A stretch of DNA of 64,000 bases from Acanthochlamys bracteata (Eukaryota > Streptophyta > Magnoliopsida > Pandanales > Velloziaceae), in contig CM034131.1 in NCBI GenBank assembly GCA_019914995.1, positions 1,860,001 to 1,924,000 of the forward strand, read 5' to 3'. The translations under genes were made by a program, and so were the position numbers. Shown here in pieces: positions 13,302 to 25,404 of the stretch (the stretch's first letter is position 1; every line of letters starts with the position of its first letter). The notes under the pieces were generated by a model. It did no database searches and was not told the DNA's origin. It worked only from the letters and a program-made list of their open reading frames with translations.

Positions 13302-15017
13302 TAGGGATGGTAATATGGGTTGGTGGGTCAGTTTCGGGTCAATTCATTTAATAATCGAGTCAAATTCGTTCAATCCTAACCTAACCTATAAATTTATAGG
13401 AGTCAAAATTGTCAACCCTAATCCAACCTACTAATAACCGGGTTAAATTCGGGTCGACCTATTTAATAATTAAAATTATCAATTATTAATTTTATTTTTT
13501 AATCTTCAGTGAAATGATAAGATCAGTTCGAATGAAAGTGCACGATATTTTTACTGACGAGATATAATTATGTCCGACAAAATAGGCATTCATTAATATT
13601 TTCATCGGTAGAGGTGGCAATATATAATCCGATCCGAAAATTCAATCCGAAACCGACCTGTTTAATCAGAGTTAGGGTTGAAAATTTTAACCCGTATAAA
13701 TATATGGGTTGGGTTACGGTTGAACGAATTTGACCCGGTTATTAAATAGGTCAATTCGGATTAACCCGAAATTGACCCACCAACTCGAAATGTCACTTTT
13801 TGAAAGAACAATTCTTGATTTTTTCTTACCGTATAATAAAATATTGACAATAAAAATAATCGATAATAGTTATTTACAAACTATTAAATTATATTGTATT
13901 TATAATTAATTCTTTATTTTTATACTTTAGGAAAATAGTGTAAGATGAAATTTATAATATTATCGAAAGTATTACTCTGTATGTATTTTTAATGACGATT
14001 TTAGATTTTGTATAAAAATTTTTATAAAAATTTTGTTAGATAGATATGTTTATCAAAATTTTTATCGAAATTATTAGTATGTATTTATAATCCTAAATTT
14101 CAACTGTTATCATATATTTTCAAAAAATAAAAATATTAAAATTTTTTGGATATTTTAAGGAGCTATAAAGATATTAAGAAATGCATATTTTGTCGGACAT
14201 AATTATATCTCATCAATAAGAATATCGTGCACTTTCATTCGAACTGATCTTATAATTTCGTTGAAGCTTAAAAATATAAAATTAATAATTAATAATTTTA
14301 ATTATTAAATGGGTCGACCCGAATTTGACTCAGTTATTAGTAGGTTGGGTTAGGGTCGACAATTTTGACCCGTATAATTTCATGGATTGGGTTAGGATTG
14401 AACGAATTTGACCCGGTTATTAAATAGATCGACCCGAAACTGACCCACCAACTCATATTGCCACCCCTATTCATCGGTCCTTAAAATATCCAAAAAATTT
14501 TAATATTTTTATTTTTTGCAAATATATGATAACAGCTGAAATTTATGATTATAAATACATATTAATAATTTCGATAAAAATTTTGATAAACATATCTATC
14601 TAACAAAATTTTCATAAAAATCTTTATACGAAATCTAAATCGTCATTAAAAATACATACATAGTAATACTTTCGATAATATTATAATTTTCATCTTACAC
14701 TATTTTCTTAAGGTATAAAAATAAAAAATTAATTATAAATACAATATAATTTAATAGTTTGTAAATAACTATTATCGATTATTTTTATTGTTAATATTTT
14801 ATTATATGGTAAGAAAAACTTAAAAATTATTCCTTCAAAAAATGATATTTTGGATTGGTGGTTCAATTTCGTGTTAATCCGGATCGACACATTTAATAAC
14901 CGGGTCAAATTCGTTCAATCCTAACCCAACCCATATATTTATACGGGCCAAATTTTTTAATTTTTAACTCTGATTAAATAAGTCAATTTTGGATCAGGTC
15001 ATATATTACCATCCCTA
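13302..15017. mobile_element. hAT-like non-autonomous element (outer, interrupted)
   Basis: Both ends carry the same perfect 15-bp terminal inverted repeat TAGGGATGGTAATAT. They are flanked by an exact 8-bp duplication TTTGAAAT at 13294-13301 and 15018-15025. The 8-bp duplication and the TAGGG-TGG end fit the hAT superfamily. Without the insertion at 13609-14469 and its duplicated target, the element is about 847 bp. It has no transposase frame. Subterminal regions are rich in GGGT/ACCC words such as GACCCGG and GGGTTGGGTTA. Confidence 0.88.
13609..14469. mobile_element. hAT-like element (inner), inserted in its own relative
   Basis: 861-bp element with ends TAGAGGTGGCAATAT and, as reverse complement of the right end, TAGGGGTGGCAATAT (one mismatch in 15). 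It is flanked by an exact 8-bp duplication TTCATCGG at 13601-13608 and 14470-14477. Its left part (13609 to ~14160) is the reverse complement of 14478-15017, and its right part (~14165-14469) is the reverse complement of 13302-13600. It is therefore the same family as the outer element, inserted in the opposite orientation. No coding capacity. Confidence 0.88.
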
Positions 15018-15364
15018 TTTGAAATGTTGGCAAACGCAAAGTCAAATGCCCCGGTAATATCCAACTTTAAAAATGGAGACGCTGAGTTTTTTATCTTTTA
15101 TAACTACAACTTGTTATGGCATTGGCAGTAGCGGTTCATTTTTCACAAGCTGTTCCAGTGACTGATGTTTACATGTTATTAGGCTTTTCGTTCCTCATAG
15201 AAAGAAGCCAAACACAATTTTCTAAGAAAATGAATGGACTAACTTTATCAATAGAAGAAAAAAAAAGTTGCCTCCTTCAACAAGAACTTACAAGGTTACA
15301 ATTTCTCAAGTTCCTCCCAGATTTCTCCAAAAACTCTGACAAATTAACTTTGCAAGTATTTAGT

Positions 15365-15600
15365 GAGAGTTTGAGAGTAATTTTAAAGTAGAGTTTTTTA
15401 TAATAAAAGATATTTTTATTATTTTTAAAAAATAAACTATATTATTTTTATTTTAAAAAATAAAAATATATAATAAAAAATTTCACTATATAAAATTTTT
15501 TTATATATTTTAAATATTTATAAAATATATATTAAAAAATATATAATTAAAAAATATATAATTAAAAAATTATTTTTTTGGTAAACTAAACCAAACGCAC
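15365..15600. mobile_element. AT-rich MITE copy
   Basis: Member of the ~230-bp family seen throughout the window. It begins near a GAGAGTTTGAGAGTAATTTT-like end, has long A/T blocks of the AAAAATATTTTTATTATTTTTA type, and ends near GGTAAACTAAACCAAACGCAC. The boundaries are approximate. Confidence 0.6.
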
Positions 15601-16019
15601 TGTTAGCACATTCTTTAAAATGGGATTCGTAGTTACATATTTAAAAGGTGAAACATTAAAAGTTTAGGTACCTCTGATGAACTTAAGCCGCATCTGTCGG
15701 AATGCAATTGCCATTTTACAATTTAAAAAACCTTTAGCTGTGCGATCTAACAAATCATTTCAAATAAATATTTTATATTTTTAATAAATATTTATTATTA
15801 TTTTTTTAATATGAACGGTATAAAAAATTATATGTCGTATAATTATTTTATATTAAATTTTTATTTTTTAATCAAAAAAATTGAACTTATCTTTTGACAA
15901 TTTTTTTAAATATATTTTTAAATAAATTTTATTTTATAAGTATTTATAAATATTTTTACATTCAGTCATTCTGTTTTTTTGAAAAAGGAGACACTACATA
16001 GCATATGTACTATTTTGTG

Positions 16020-17409
16020 CATAGTTGTAAAACTCAAATTGAACTTCGACTCGAAAAGCTGTTCGGGTCAACGGTTCCGATTTGACCTAACGAGTCAACG
16101 AGTTGATCCATCGGAACAACAGTAATAGAACGAGTGATCGGAGCGAAGACACACTTAGGTGCAGCAGAAGTAACAGTAGTGTTGGAAGTGAAGTTGGCGG
16201 AGTAGGACCGTTGGAACGATTTAGGGAAGAAAGAATGGTTGTGGTAAGGGTGGTGGTCATGGTGCTGGAGATGAAGCTTTGATCTTCAGAGAAATCAGCA
16301 TATTTGAACGTCATGGATGGACAGATCTAGCGACTGATTACCTGCATCCTTAATCGATGGATACAACAATGACAAGACTCGGCATGAAATTCGAAAAAAT
16401 AAAATTCTATTTACCAAAAGATAAAGAAATCATAAACAAATTTAAAAAGATTATTGATGGATATTATGAGAATAATCTGAATGCATGTACAGAAAGAGAG
16501 AGCCGGTGACTCGCCGGAGAGAAAAAGTAAAACAGAGAATTGCTGCTTTGCTTTGCTTTAAACAGTGAGAGCGAGAAATTGCGTTTCACGATGCCTTGCT
16601 CTCCTATCAGAATGAAAGAAAGAGAGGACTGTCCGTGCATGCAGTGCGGGAAAGTCGAGCAAGGCAGCACCAAAATTTCTCCTTCCCAAATGATCATGGG
16701 ACCTATATTACTACCATCACCATTTACTTTGGCTTGTGTCACTCTATCACTCACCCACTCACGTCTCATCCTTCCTCTTTTTTCTTTATTATTATTATTA
16801 TTATTATTATTATTTTTAACTTTGATTAATATTTTTTTTCACAACTGTTATTGATGTTTCAGTGGATGACTTCCACTGTTTGTTAGATCTAAGATCTTGA
16901 TAAATAGATTGACTGTATCACTAGAAGTACGAATGTTTCGAAGTCTGCCATTGGTAGGTAGTGAGTCCACTATTTCAATCATTTCGTCTCGGTGAGCGCT
17001 ACGCCGAAAGCTTCTAGCGTGTCCGAGCAAAATAGTGGGCCGCTGCAAATTGCTTTTGAATCCAATAGGAGAAGAGGTCGATGAACTTCGTCTTCTCTAT
17101 TTCTGTTGCTTCCATGGTAATAACCGATCACTCCTTCGTTTCTTCTTCATCATCTCTTTTTTGTTGTTCTTCTTTGAGAATGCTTCTCCATATTTTTTTT
17201 TCTCTTGTTGTTTTTTCATCATGGCGGGTGACTGTGTCGTTGAAAATAGCATTATTTTTTTTCCCTTCAATCCCAATTAACTCGGATCAAGACTAGTTGA
17301 AACGAATCTTTTGCATGAGCGATCTATTTGCAGATCCGAACCGATTTTAATTCTAAATCGACGATTTTCGGATTGATCTGAACGGTTCGGTCCGAATCTG
17401 ACAATACTG
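16020..17409. mobile_element. Probable TIR transposon carrying gene-like sequence
   Basis: The left end CATAGTTGTAAAAC matches the ends of the elements at 26222 and 49906. The right end, read inward, is CAGTATTGTCAGATTCGG. The flanks are ATTTTGTG (16012-16019) and ATTTTGTA (17410-17417), a near-perfect 8-bp duplication. The interior is richer in GC than the surroundings. On the minus strand it holds an ATG (16314) with coding-like words: FKYADFSEDQSF in one frame and YHNHSFFPKSFQRSYSANF plus APITRSITVVPMDQLVDSL in another. That looks like a captured and frameshifted gene start, or a broken local gene overlapped by the element. I do not recognise the donor gene. An (ATT)n microsatellite lies at 16788-16815. 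Confidence 0.45.
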
Positions 17410-18919
17410 ATTTTGTATAGCCTCTCTATCTCCGTACGATTCTTTCAAAATATTTAAATGTAAGATGACGTGAGACCTGAAGGAGTCTACTAGTGTATTT
17501 TTTTCACTTCATAATTTATTTTTTTTTTAAAATTCACTTTTGTCTCACTTTCAGTTTCATAAAACTATTCAAAAAATATTTTTAATAAGACTATTCATAG
17601 TAACTCATTCTTAGTAAATCACTTACCTTAAAAAGAATGCAGTCTAAACGTTGAGAGCTGAAACTAATTTTATCTACGTTACTAACGAGGCTACTAATTA
17701 TTTTTGGATTGTCTATGGGTATGTTGTTTTCAACTAAAAAATTACTTCTTTTTATTTTTAAAAACTCATTTTTAAATATAAAATGATACAAAAAAATACA
17801 AAAATTCACTTTTAATTTACTTTCAATAACAAAAAGAACATAATAATTTAATCCACTTTTAATATTACTATTTTTAGCAACTCACTTTTAAGAATTCACT
17901 TTAAAAAAACTCAATTGCAAAGTAAAAAAAATGCACCCTATATGTTAATGCAAGACTGAGGCAAATAAGGATTTCAGTAGGGTCTCTCCTGTGGTGAATG
18001 CAAACCGTGGGAGAGGGGCCAATCTGTTGAGTATAGTAATGAACAAACTAGCTTTATCCACATGAAAGTTTCTGATTATAAACCTCTGTGTGTGAATGTG
18101 ATAATCTATTATACAAGGTGCAAAGTGAATTGTAATAACATACATGTATAAGTTATGATGAAATTCTGTTGGACTCTTAATATAGACGAGATTTGAATTA
18201 GTAGCGGAAAAATTTAGAAATAGTGCTCAAATAAAAAATACACTAATTAATTTAGAAATGAGTTAATAACTCGCTTTAGTTCGATCATATAGATCATGAT
18301 TTTATAGACTTAACAATTTATGAATTAGTGGCGGAAGAGTATAAAAATTGTATTTAAATAAAAATAAATTAGCAAATTTAAATGAACTAATAATTCGTTT
18401 TAGATTCGGTCAAATAGAAGGCTTAATAATCCTTGCCGTGATTTTCTATTTTGCTGTGATTTCTATTCATAATATTAGGGCCCGTTGAATTAGAGAATAA
18501 GTGTGGAAGCTGCTTCCGCATATCTGTGCTATCTACTGCTAGCTGCCCAACTTCCTTTATTTATCAAAACATTTTGGTATGTTTACCGTAAAGTTCTGAC
18601 AGATGCCTCCTTTGCATTATATTTTTTAGAGAGCATTCATAAGTGATTAAAATAAAAAATTTTCAGATAAAACTTTTCTAATAAATTAACTTTTATTAAA
18701 AAATATTTAAAATGTAAATATAATAATTTTATAACTTAGTGTTCATTTATAATTCTAATTTTATTTTTAAAAATTAAATATTATATTAAAAATATAAATC
18801 AAATTAGACTTTAAATATTGATAAATACCGTCAACTATTTCCTTCATGACATGTTAGTTTTCTGTCGAACACTACAACGTTCTTTTCATTTGCCAGGATT
18901 ATCTAAATTCCGTTACGCG

Positions 18920-19125
18920 CCTTTTGAGAGTGGCTATAAAATAAAATATTTTTAAAATAAAAAATATTTTTATTATTTTTAAAATATAAGTTTTATTTTT
19001 TTATTTCAAAAAAATAATAAAAATATGATTACGTAAAATTTTTTATACTTTTTAAAATTTTAAATAAATTTTATAAATATTTATAAAGTATATATTAAAA
19101 AATATAAAAATAAAAAATAAAAATT
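18920..19125. mobile_element. AT-rich MITE copy upstream of CDC20
   Basis: Same family as the copy at 15365-15600, recognised from the shared internal run AATTTTTTATACTTTTTAAA and the following ATTTTAAATAAATTTTATAA. It ends about 200 bp upstream of the MSA-like motif of CDC20. The boundaries are approximate. Confidence 0.5.
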
Positions 19126-19332
19126 TGTGGCTTTCATGCCTTCGAAATATATGAATTGAAGTTAAAAGTTTTGTCAACACATTTCCACAAACAAGTTAGG
19201 AGTTTAAGGACTGATTGTGAAAACAGAAAACGAATGGGACGGAATTTGAAATTCACTTTTCGTAAGTAAGTAAGCAGTAAGCTAATGATTATTTTTTTAT
19301 GCTATTAATTAAATGATATATTTAAATTATAG

Positions 19333-19338
19333 CCGTTA
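19333..19338 (+). promoter_or_regulatory. MSA-like core (CCGTTA) in the CDC20 promoter
   Basis: CCGTTA is the complement of the AACGG core of the mitosis-specific activator element bound by MYB3R factors in plant G2/M genes. It sits 43 bp upstream of a TATA box in front of CDC20, a gene expected to peak in G2/M. The motif is short and could occur by chance; its position and the gene it precedes are the support. Confidence 0.5.
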
Positions 19339-19380
19339 TGAAAACGCGTTTACCACTTAACCGACTCAACAAGGACAACC

Positions 19381-19388
19381 TATAAATA
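19381..19388 (+). promoter_or_regulatory. TATA box of CDC20
   Basis: TATAAATA, the clearest TATA motif upstream of CDC20. It would place the transcription start near 19412, giving a leader of roughly 500 bp before the ATG at 19908. Several TTGCAG acceptor-like sites (near 19590 and 19792) suggest that the leader may be spliced. Confidence 0.6.
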
Positions 19389-19907
19389 TACCAAGCTCAC
19401 GAACCCTAAATCTAATAAATCTCGATCAATCGTTCAATTCAATACGACAAATCTCGATTCGTTCTCAATTTCTTCGCTCCAAGAAAGTTTGGAGATCTCC
19501 GCGCTAATGCAACAATCTCGATCGATTTTTTTCATTGCGTTATCGATTGTGTTGTTGTTGATTTAGTTGGATTATCTTCGTTTTCTTGCAGGATTTAGTT
19601 GTTTATTGGTTGTAGTTCTTTTTTCTTTTGTTGTTGTTATCTTTTCTTAATTATCTTCTCGAATTTTTTTACTTTTCCTTGGGTACCCTTGATCCGCCTC
19701 TATTCTTTTTCTTTGTTCTTTTACAAGAAAATCTTTTCTTGGACTAATTTAAGTTTTCTGCTTCAATTAATATCTAACGATTGTTTCTTGCAGGAATCAA
19801 GGTACAAGTTTATATAGATATATAAATCTGTGAAGCTAACATTCTTGTTTTGCAGGGATTTAGTTTCTTATAATTTTTTTCTTTGTGGATTTCTGTTCTC
19901 CAACCTT

Positions 19908-21813
19908 ATGGATTCAGGAAGTTTCTCTTTGATTTCTTCCGGTAAGACTCGTTCTCGGCTCACATCGCATTGCCGGCAGTTCCGAGAAGTCACGGCAAGC
20001 AACTACATGCCTCCACTTCACGCCTTCTCCTCACGATTCAGCCACGGTTCTCCGAAGGAGAATGTAAGTCTTTGAATTTAAAATTTTTCATTGGCATTCT
20101 TAATTTGTAGTTAAATTGTCCTTGAAATTCTTGTGTACGTATGTATGCTTCTAATGAAGGTTCTGATGATGCTTTGAATCTAATTGCAGGGCGACAGGTT
20201 TATTCCTAACAGATCAGCCATGGATCTTGATGTTGCTCATTACCTTCTGACAGAGAGCAGGAAGCAGAAGGAGAAGCAACCTGCCTCTCCTTCGAAGGAG
20301 GCTTACCGGAAGCTTTTAGCGGACACTTTGTTGCCGAACCGATCACGGATTCTTGCTTTCAGGAACAAGCCGCCTACCCAGGTTGGTCGCATCTTTGACG
20401 AATTAAACACTGGAACTTTCTCCTCCGTTCAAATCAAACCAGCTAGGCAGAGGAGATACATTCCCAATGTAAGCACTCTTTCCTGATTCGTGTATTACTT
20501 CCTGTTAAATGTCAAATTTACAATCGCTAAGGAATGTTTTCCATGGGAATTTCAGTCTGCAGAGAGGACTCTAGATGCTCCTGATATTGTTGACGATTAC
20601 TACTTGAATCTTCTGGACTGGGGCAGCAGAAACGTTCTTTCGATTGCCCTTGCCAACACGGTTTACTTGTGGGATGCATCAAATGGATCGACATCTGAGC
20701 TTATGACTGTTGAAGAAGATCTTGGTCCAGTTACTAGCGTCAGCTGGGCTCCTGATGGCCAGCACCTCGCTGTTGGCTTGAATTCGTCTGATGTTAAGTT
20801 GTTTGATACAACTTCAAATCGCCTGGTTAGTTCATTTTATTATCCCTATTTCATTTTATAATCATCTGAGCTTATTGTCCCCATTCTCTAAAGGATCTAG
20901 GATTACTTAAGTCACTGAAGTGTTCAATATCTTTCAGCTAAATCTGGTCATGTTTGTAATGCTAACGCAGGTGAGAACTCTCCGAGGTGTACACCAATCT
21001 CGTGTTGGATCACTTGCGTGGAACAACAACTTACTCACCACCGGCAGCATGGACAGCATGATTGTAAATAACGATGTCCGGATCCCATCTCCTGTTGTTC
21101 ATACTTATCGTGGGCACCAGTTGGAGGTCTGCGGTCTCAAGTGGTCAGGATCTTGCAAACAGCTAGCCAGCGGTGGAAATGATAACCTTTTGCATATATG
21201 GGACCTCTCAATGTCTTCGTCAGGCTCTTTAACCCCAGCAAATCGGAACACTTGGCTTCATCGATGTGAGGATCACACGGCTGCAGTCAAGGCTCTCGCA
21301 TGGTGCCCCTTCCAGAGCGATCTTCTTGCCTCTGGTGGTGGCGGTAATGATCGCTGCATCAAGTTCTGGAACACACACACTGGAGCTTGCCTCAACTCAA
21401 TTGATACTGGCTCACAGGTGTGTGCACTAATATGGAACAAGAAGGAGAGGGAGCTGTTGAGCTCACATGGATTCACAGAGAACCAGCTTACCTTATGGAA
21501 GTACCCCTCTATGGTCAAGATGACAGAGCTTACTGGCCACACATCTCGGGTTCTCTTCATGGCACAGGTAATGCAAATAACTTTCAGAAGCTTTTGTTCT
21601 GATATCGACTGAATCTTAAGATTTCTGACCCTTTTGCATGAATTATTTATTTATTTTTTTCAGAGCCCTGATGGTTGTACAGTAGCATCTGCAGCAGGAG
21701 ATGAGACATTAAGAATCTGGAATGTTTTTGGCCAGCCAGTGGCACATAAGCCAGCAGCAAAGGCAGACAGAGCAGAACCGTTTGCCAACTGCAGCATCTC
21801 TCACATTAGATGA
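19908..21813 (+). CDS. CDC20: CDC20, APC/C co-activator (WD40 protein)
   Basis: Exons 19908-20063, 20190-20468, 20556-20825, 20971-21567 and 21664-21813 join in phase 0 at every junction to give 483 aa. The protein recruits substrates to the anaphase-promoting complex for ubiquitination at mitosis. Visible motifs are a KEN box at 50-52, a C-box DRFIPNR at 54-60, [11 protein letters not shown] and ILAFRNKPP in the N-terminal tail, then seven WD40-type repeats from about residue 170 to 465 ([60 protein letters not shown]). It ends in the Ile-Arg tail that docks on the APC/C. All expected parts are present, so it should be functional. Plants usually have several CDC20 copies; which one this is cannot be told here. 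The 3' flank contains intron-like signals (GT at 21902), so the 3' untranslated region may be spliced. Confidence 0.96.
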
Positions 21814-24717
21814 GTATCAGAGTGTAGATAGATGGCAGAGAATATCTAGACTTTTGTTGCTCAGCTTGAGGAAGCAATTAATATCTGCAAGTGCATATAA
21901 GGTATGAACATGGTTCTCCTCTTGTGTGTCTAAAAGTTATCTATTGTGGATGTTTTGACATAAACTGCATCATCCGCGGTGCGTTGTAACACGAAGGAAC
22001 AAGCATTTGCCTAGTATCTTTTCTCAGAATTGAATTTTCTATATATGGTACTCTTGTTGGTAATACTAATTTAAACGTTGACATGCTAGTGGTTATTGGA
22101 TTATGTAGATTCATTTAACATTGGACAAATGTCGGCAGAATCTTCAGTAACATAGAGTTCTTCAATTGCTAAATATGTACAGTCTTATATATGCTACTAG
22201 CTTAGTTTGGTAAATTCTTGAAGTATATAACAGAGGTGACTTTTTTAATTTACTATCTATTTATACCATGATGATTCATGGAAATTTTTTCTTCTCCAGG
22301 TTTTGGTAAACTTGGCTGAAGGACTGAAGCTGTGTCTTCTTTTTTTTTTTCCTCGAGGAAAAGTTGAAGCTGGCAAGTCTAATTTATTATGTCCTTCTGC
22401 TTGCAGAAAATGTTGTATTATCTTGTAGAAAAAGCAAACATTTGTATTGTGTATAATATCAAAACAACTACTAACTTGAGCAATATTTCTTAATTAATTC
22501 TTTGTTTTATGAGCTAAATGGATTACGTGAAAGTTCTTATCTGTACAACTATGTAGACCTATGTTAAACACACTTGGAAACTGCAAGTAGCATGATCCTA
22601 ATGTATACATAAGAGCAGGTTTCTTGTTTCAATTTTATCGAGAAATTAAGTCATCATATATGGACATGAATAGGATTTTGTTGAGATGCTACTGTTCATC
22701 TATATATGCAGGAAGATTTGGAACCCTCAACTACTCTAGTGCTGTTTGATTATATTCTGCAATTTTAATTAAGCCAATTGATTTTTTGAATTATTTGCAG
22801 ACAGATGTTGTTCTTGTTGTTATGCTGCAACTCCAAAGGTATAAATACCAACAACAACAACAAGAAGTACAACAAAAAAGGAGGTAGGAGGTCTTAATTT
22901 GTGTAGTGTAGGGCTTATGTGCTAGTAGGTAAAACTACCTTATATAATTGTTTTTGTTCTTTATCTTAAGTTTCAGAGAAGAACCTGATTATTATTTCCA
23001 CTCTATTTTAGCACAATATCTTTTTTATATTCGAATGTTAAGTTAGAACCAGTACTCATTTCGCATACGTAAGGATTTCCTATGGATAGACATACCCATT
23101 ATACATACATATATATATAAGCTTTCTTGTTTGTCCTACAATCAAGCAACAGGTTCAATATCTTTCGAACAGAAATTTTAATGCTAGAGGTAAAACATAC
23201 AACGGAAACTGCAACGAAATCAAATAGCCCTACTGCCATATAAACAGCAAGAGTTCCTTGAAAGCTAAAAATAACATGGAAAAACATATTCCTTTGTACT
23301 AAGCTAACATTGTTATTTCAAAACACAATTGCAATGTTTAAGAATTTGCTCATGTACATGAAGGACATTCAATTGATGATACTATTTTTCTACATGAAGG
23401 ACGTAGGCCAATTCTTTTTACTACAGTGTAGTTTGCTTGTGTACAGCAAGCTATATATGAACGAGTGTTATTAATCTCATAAATTATAATGACTATATCT
23501 TAATGTTATTGTTGTGAGCCTCTAATGAATTCACCCATCTTATTAATTTAAATATCGCATCAGATATTCTTAGTTTTTTCCTTTTAGGAAAGAAATCAAC
23601 TGCAACAACTTAATTAATGCATCAGCATTATATTTCTGCAAGGAATAACTTAATGTTGAAGCTAGTGACAGCACACGCAAACATATATAGTTAAAACTAA
23701 ATAAAGAGGAATCCGTCGATCCATGCTCATCATCAGAAGCATATATGAACATGTTCCTCTTTTTCTTTCCTTGCTGTTAATTTGTAAAAAATAGTTTTTT
23801 TTAAAACAAAAAATATTTTAAATTTTTTTAAAAGAAGCTAGTAAAAATAAATAATAATTAAATTTTATATAAAAATATTTTATATTTTCTTAAATTCTTA
23901 AAAAATTTATAGAAAAATTAATTAAAAATTATAAAATAAAAAATTGAAATAAGAAGTGAAGACAAATCAGTGCTAAACAGCACCATATTTGTTGCTTGCC
24001 ATGCATGATAGTAGTAGTATTCTCTTGGAAAGCACAAAAACATTCCGGGACAGCCTGTCGGAACCAAATGAATGTAACTAAAATTCTTTCCATCTCCATC
24101 CATCTCTTGCGTGCTGTGCGTATAACTAATTAATTGCTTAAACACATAATTACGAATATTTCATAATCATATATATTCTTCTTTTTGGTAAATATTGTGT
24201 ATTTTTATATATATCTGTGACTAAATTAACAGTTATCAAAGAAAAAAAAATTGTTAAAAAAAAACAGCAAGAAAGACTCAACTTGGAGGTTTTGAAATGA
24301 AGAGAACTTCAAATTGAAGTATAGAGCTTGTATTTATAAATACAAGCGAAAAGAGGCAAATATTTTGTATCGAAGTGTTCAAGAATTGGAAGAATTACAA
24401 CACAACCTATCCATAAAACTTAATACAAAATTCAAGATAATTATCTTAAATATTTATAGAGAGAAACTCATATGTGCATTTACATGATAGAGCAAATCGA
24501 TTAATAAAACTTTGAATTGAAGTAGATCTATATTAGGTATACACATCTATCTACACAATAATATCTCTTCATCATTACACACAAGACTTAAACAAAATAT
24601 GTTCATCAACAGGGTTTCTATAAATTTCTAGCTTCAGCATTCAGAGAAGGAATTACTCTATCTAACGTAAATCCATTCCTGTGTTTTTTTTTTGTTGGTT
24701 TTCTGTGATAATGGTAT
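21814..24717. other. CDC20 3' region and intergenic DNA
   Basis: The first ~90 bp downstream of the CDC20 stop look like 3' untranslated region, with a donor-like AAG|GTATGA at 21902 and an acceptor-like TCTCCAG near 22300. The remainder is AT-rich. A CAA-rich stretch lies at 22850-22880 and an A/T-rich MITE-like block at 23790-23945. No exon is supported. Confidence 0.45.
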
Positions 24718-25248
24718 TTAACTTGAAAATGAGTCGAGTACAGTTTGCATAAGTCTCACTTGGAAACTAAGGCACCTGACGTAGCTTGCAGTTTCATCCA
24801 AAAGGTTAAACATATCCATACCTCTCCCTCCGGGCACCAACCGACGAAGGTCATCAGCAGATGATGAGCAGCTCTCCGAAAGCGCCGAAGGTCTATTATT
24901 ACTTAGAATCCTGTGATTTCTTCTATGCCTTCTCGTCCTTTGTAGGATCGCTACAGGAAGGTACTGACCACGGGCACGGGCACGGCGACGGAGCCTATAG
25001 ACTAATGCCCTGCTCCATGCTCTCCTTGTACCAACTGCACGAGCCATGGAAGCGTAAGCAGCACGCTTTATCCTGCGCGAACGTTGCGTAAAGCTCGACA
25101 ATGAGGAAGAAGAAGAAGCTGCAGTTGTTGTTGAGGTGCAGTACTGTATGCGAACAAGAGCGTTGAGGAAGTAAGAAGCCATAAACTTGAACTTGTTGTT
25201 AGGGTTTCTTACTACTACAGAAGAGAAGCTTCTGCTTCTGTTCTGCAT
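24718..25248 (-). CDS. IBH1-like atypical HLH transcription regulator
   Basis: Intronless, 176 aa. A short N-terminal helix (YFLNALVRIQ) is followed by the family hallmark RRIKRAAYASMARAVG at about residues 58-73, a strongly basic Arg-rich stretch, and an HLH at about 132-170 containing LRRLVPGGRGMD and LLDETASYVRCLSFQVRLMQ. This order matches IBH1 and the IBH1-like proteins, which lack a normal DNA-binding basic region. They work as inhibitors of growth-promoting bHLH factors in brassinosteroid-regulated cell elongation. The open frame extends upstream to 25383, but a TATA-like site at 25391-25400 puts the transcript start near 25365, so the ATG at 25248 is preferred; the ATG at 25182 (MASYFL) is also possible. 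Confidence 0.88.
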   Translation of the reverse strand: MQNRSRSFSSVVVRNPNNKFKFMASYFLNALVRIQYCTSTTTAASSSSSLSSFTQRSRRIKRAAYASMARAVGTRRAWSRALVYRLRRRARARGQYLPVAILQRTRRHRRNHRILSNNRPSALSESCSSSADDLRRLVPGGRGMDMFNLLDETASYVRCLSFQVRLMQTVLDSFSS

Positions 25249-25390
25249 AACTGTGGAATTAATAGTTGAATGAATGATTTTCGTGTGCTGCGACAGAAAG
25301 CGGACGTGACAGAATTTGCAGAGACAAAAGTGGAAGATAATAGCTAAACAATCTCTGACACAAACATGCGTCAAATGCGGCACCTCCCTA

Positions 25391-25400
25391 AATTATAAAG
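25391..25400 (-). promoter_or_regulatory. TATA-like box of the IBH1-like gene
   Basis: The minus strand reads CTTTATAATT. It lies about 145 bp upstream of the chosen ATG and is the only TATA-like motif close to the start. Confidence 0.4.
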
Positions 25401-25404
25401 GAGT

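Noticed and set aside
25249..25383. N-terminal extension of the IBH1-like frame
   Set aside because: A TATA-like site at 25391-25400 would place the transcript start inside or beyond it, and the extension has no family resemblance.
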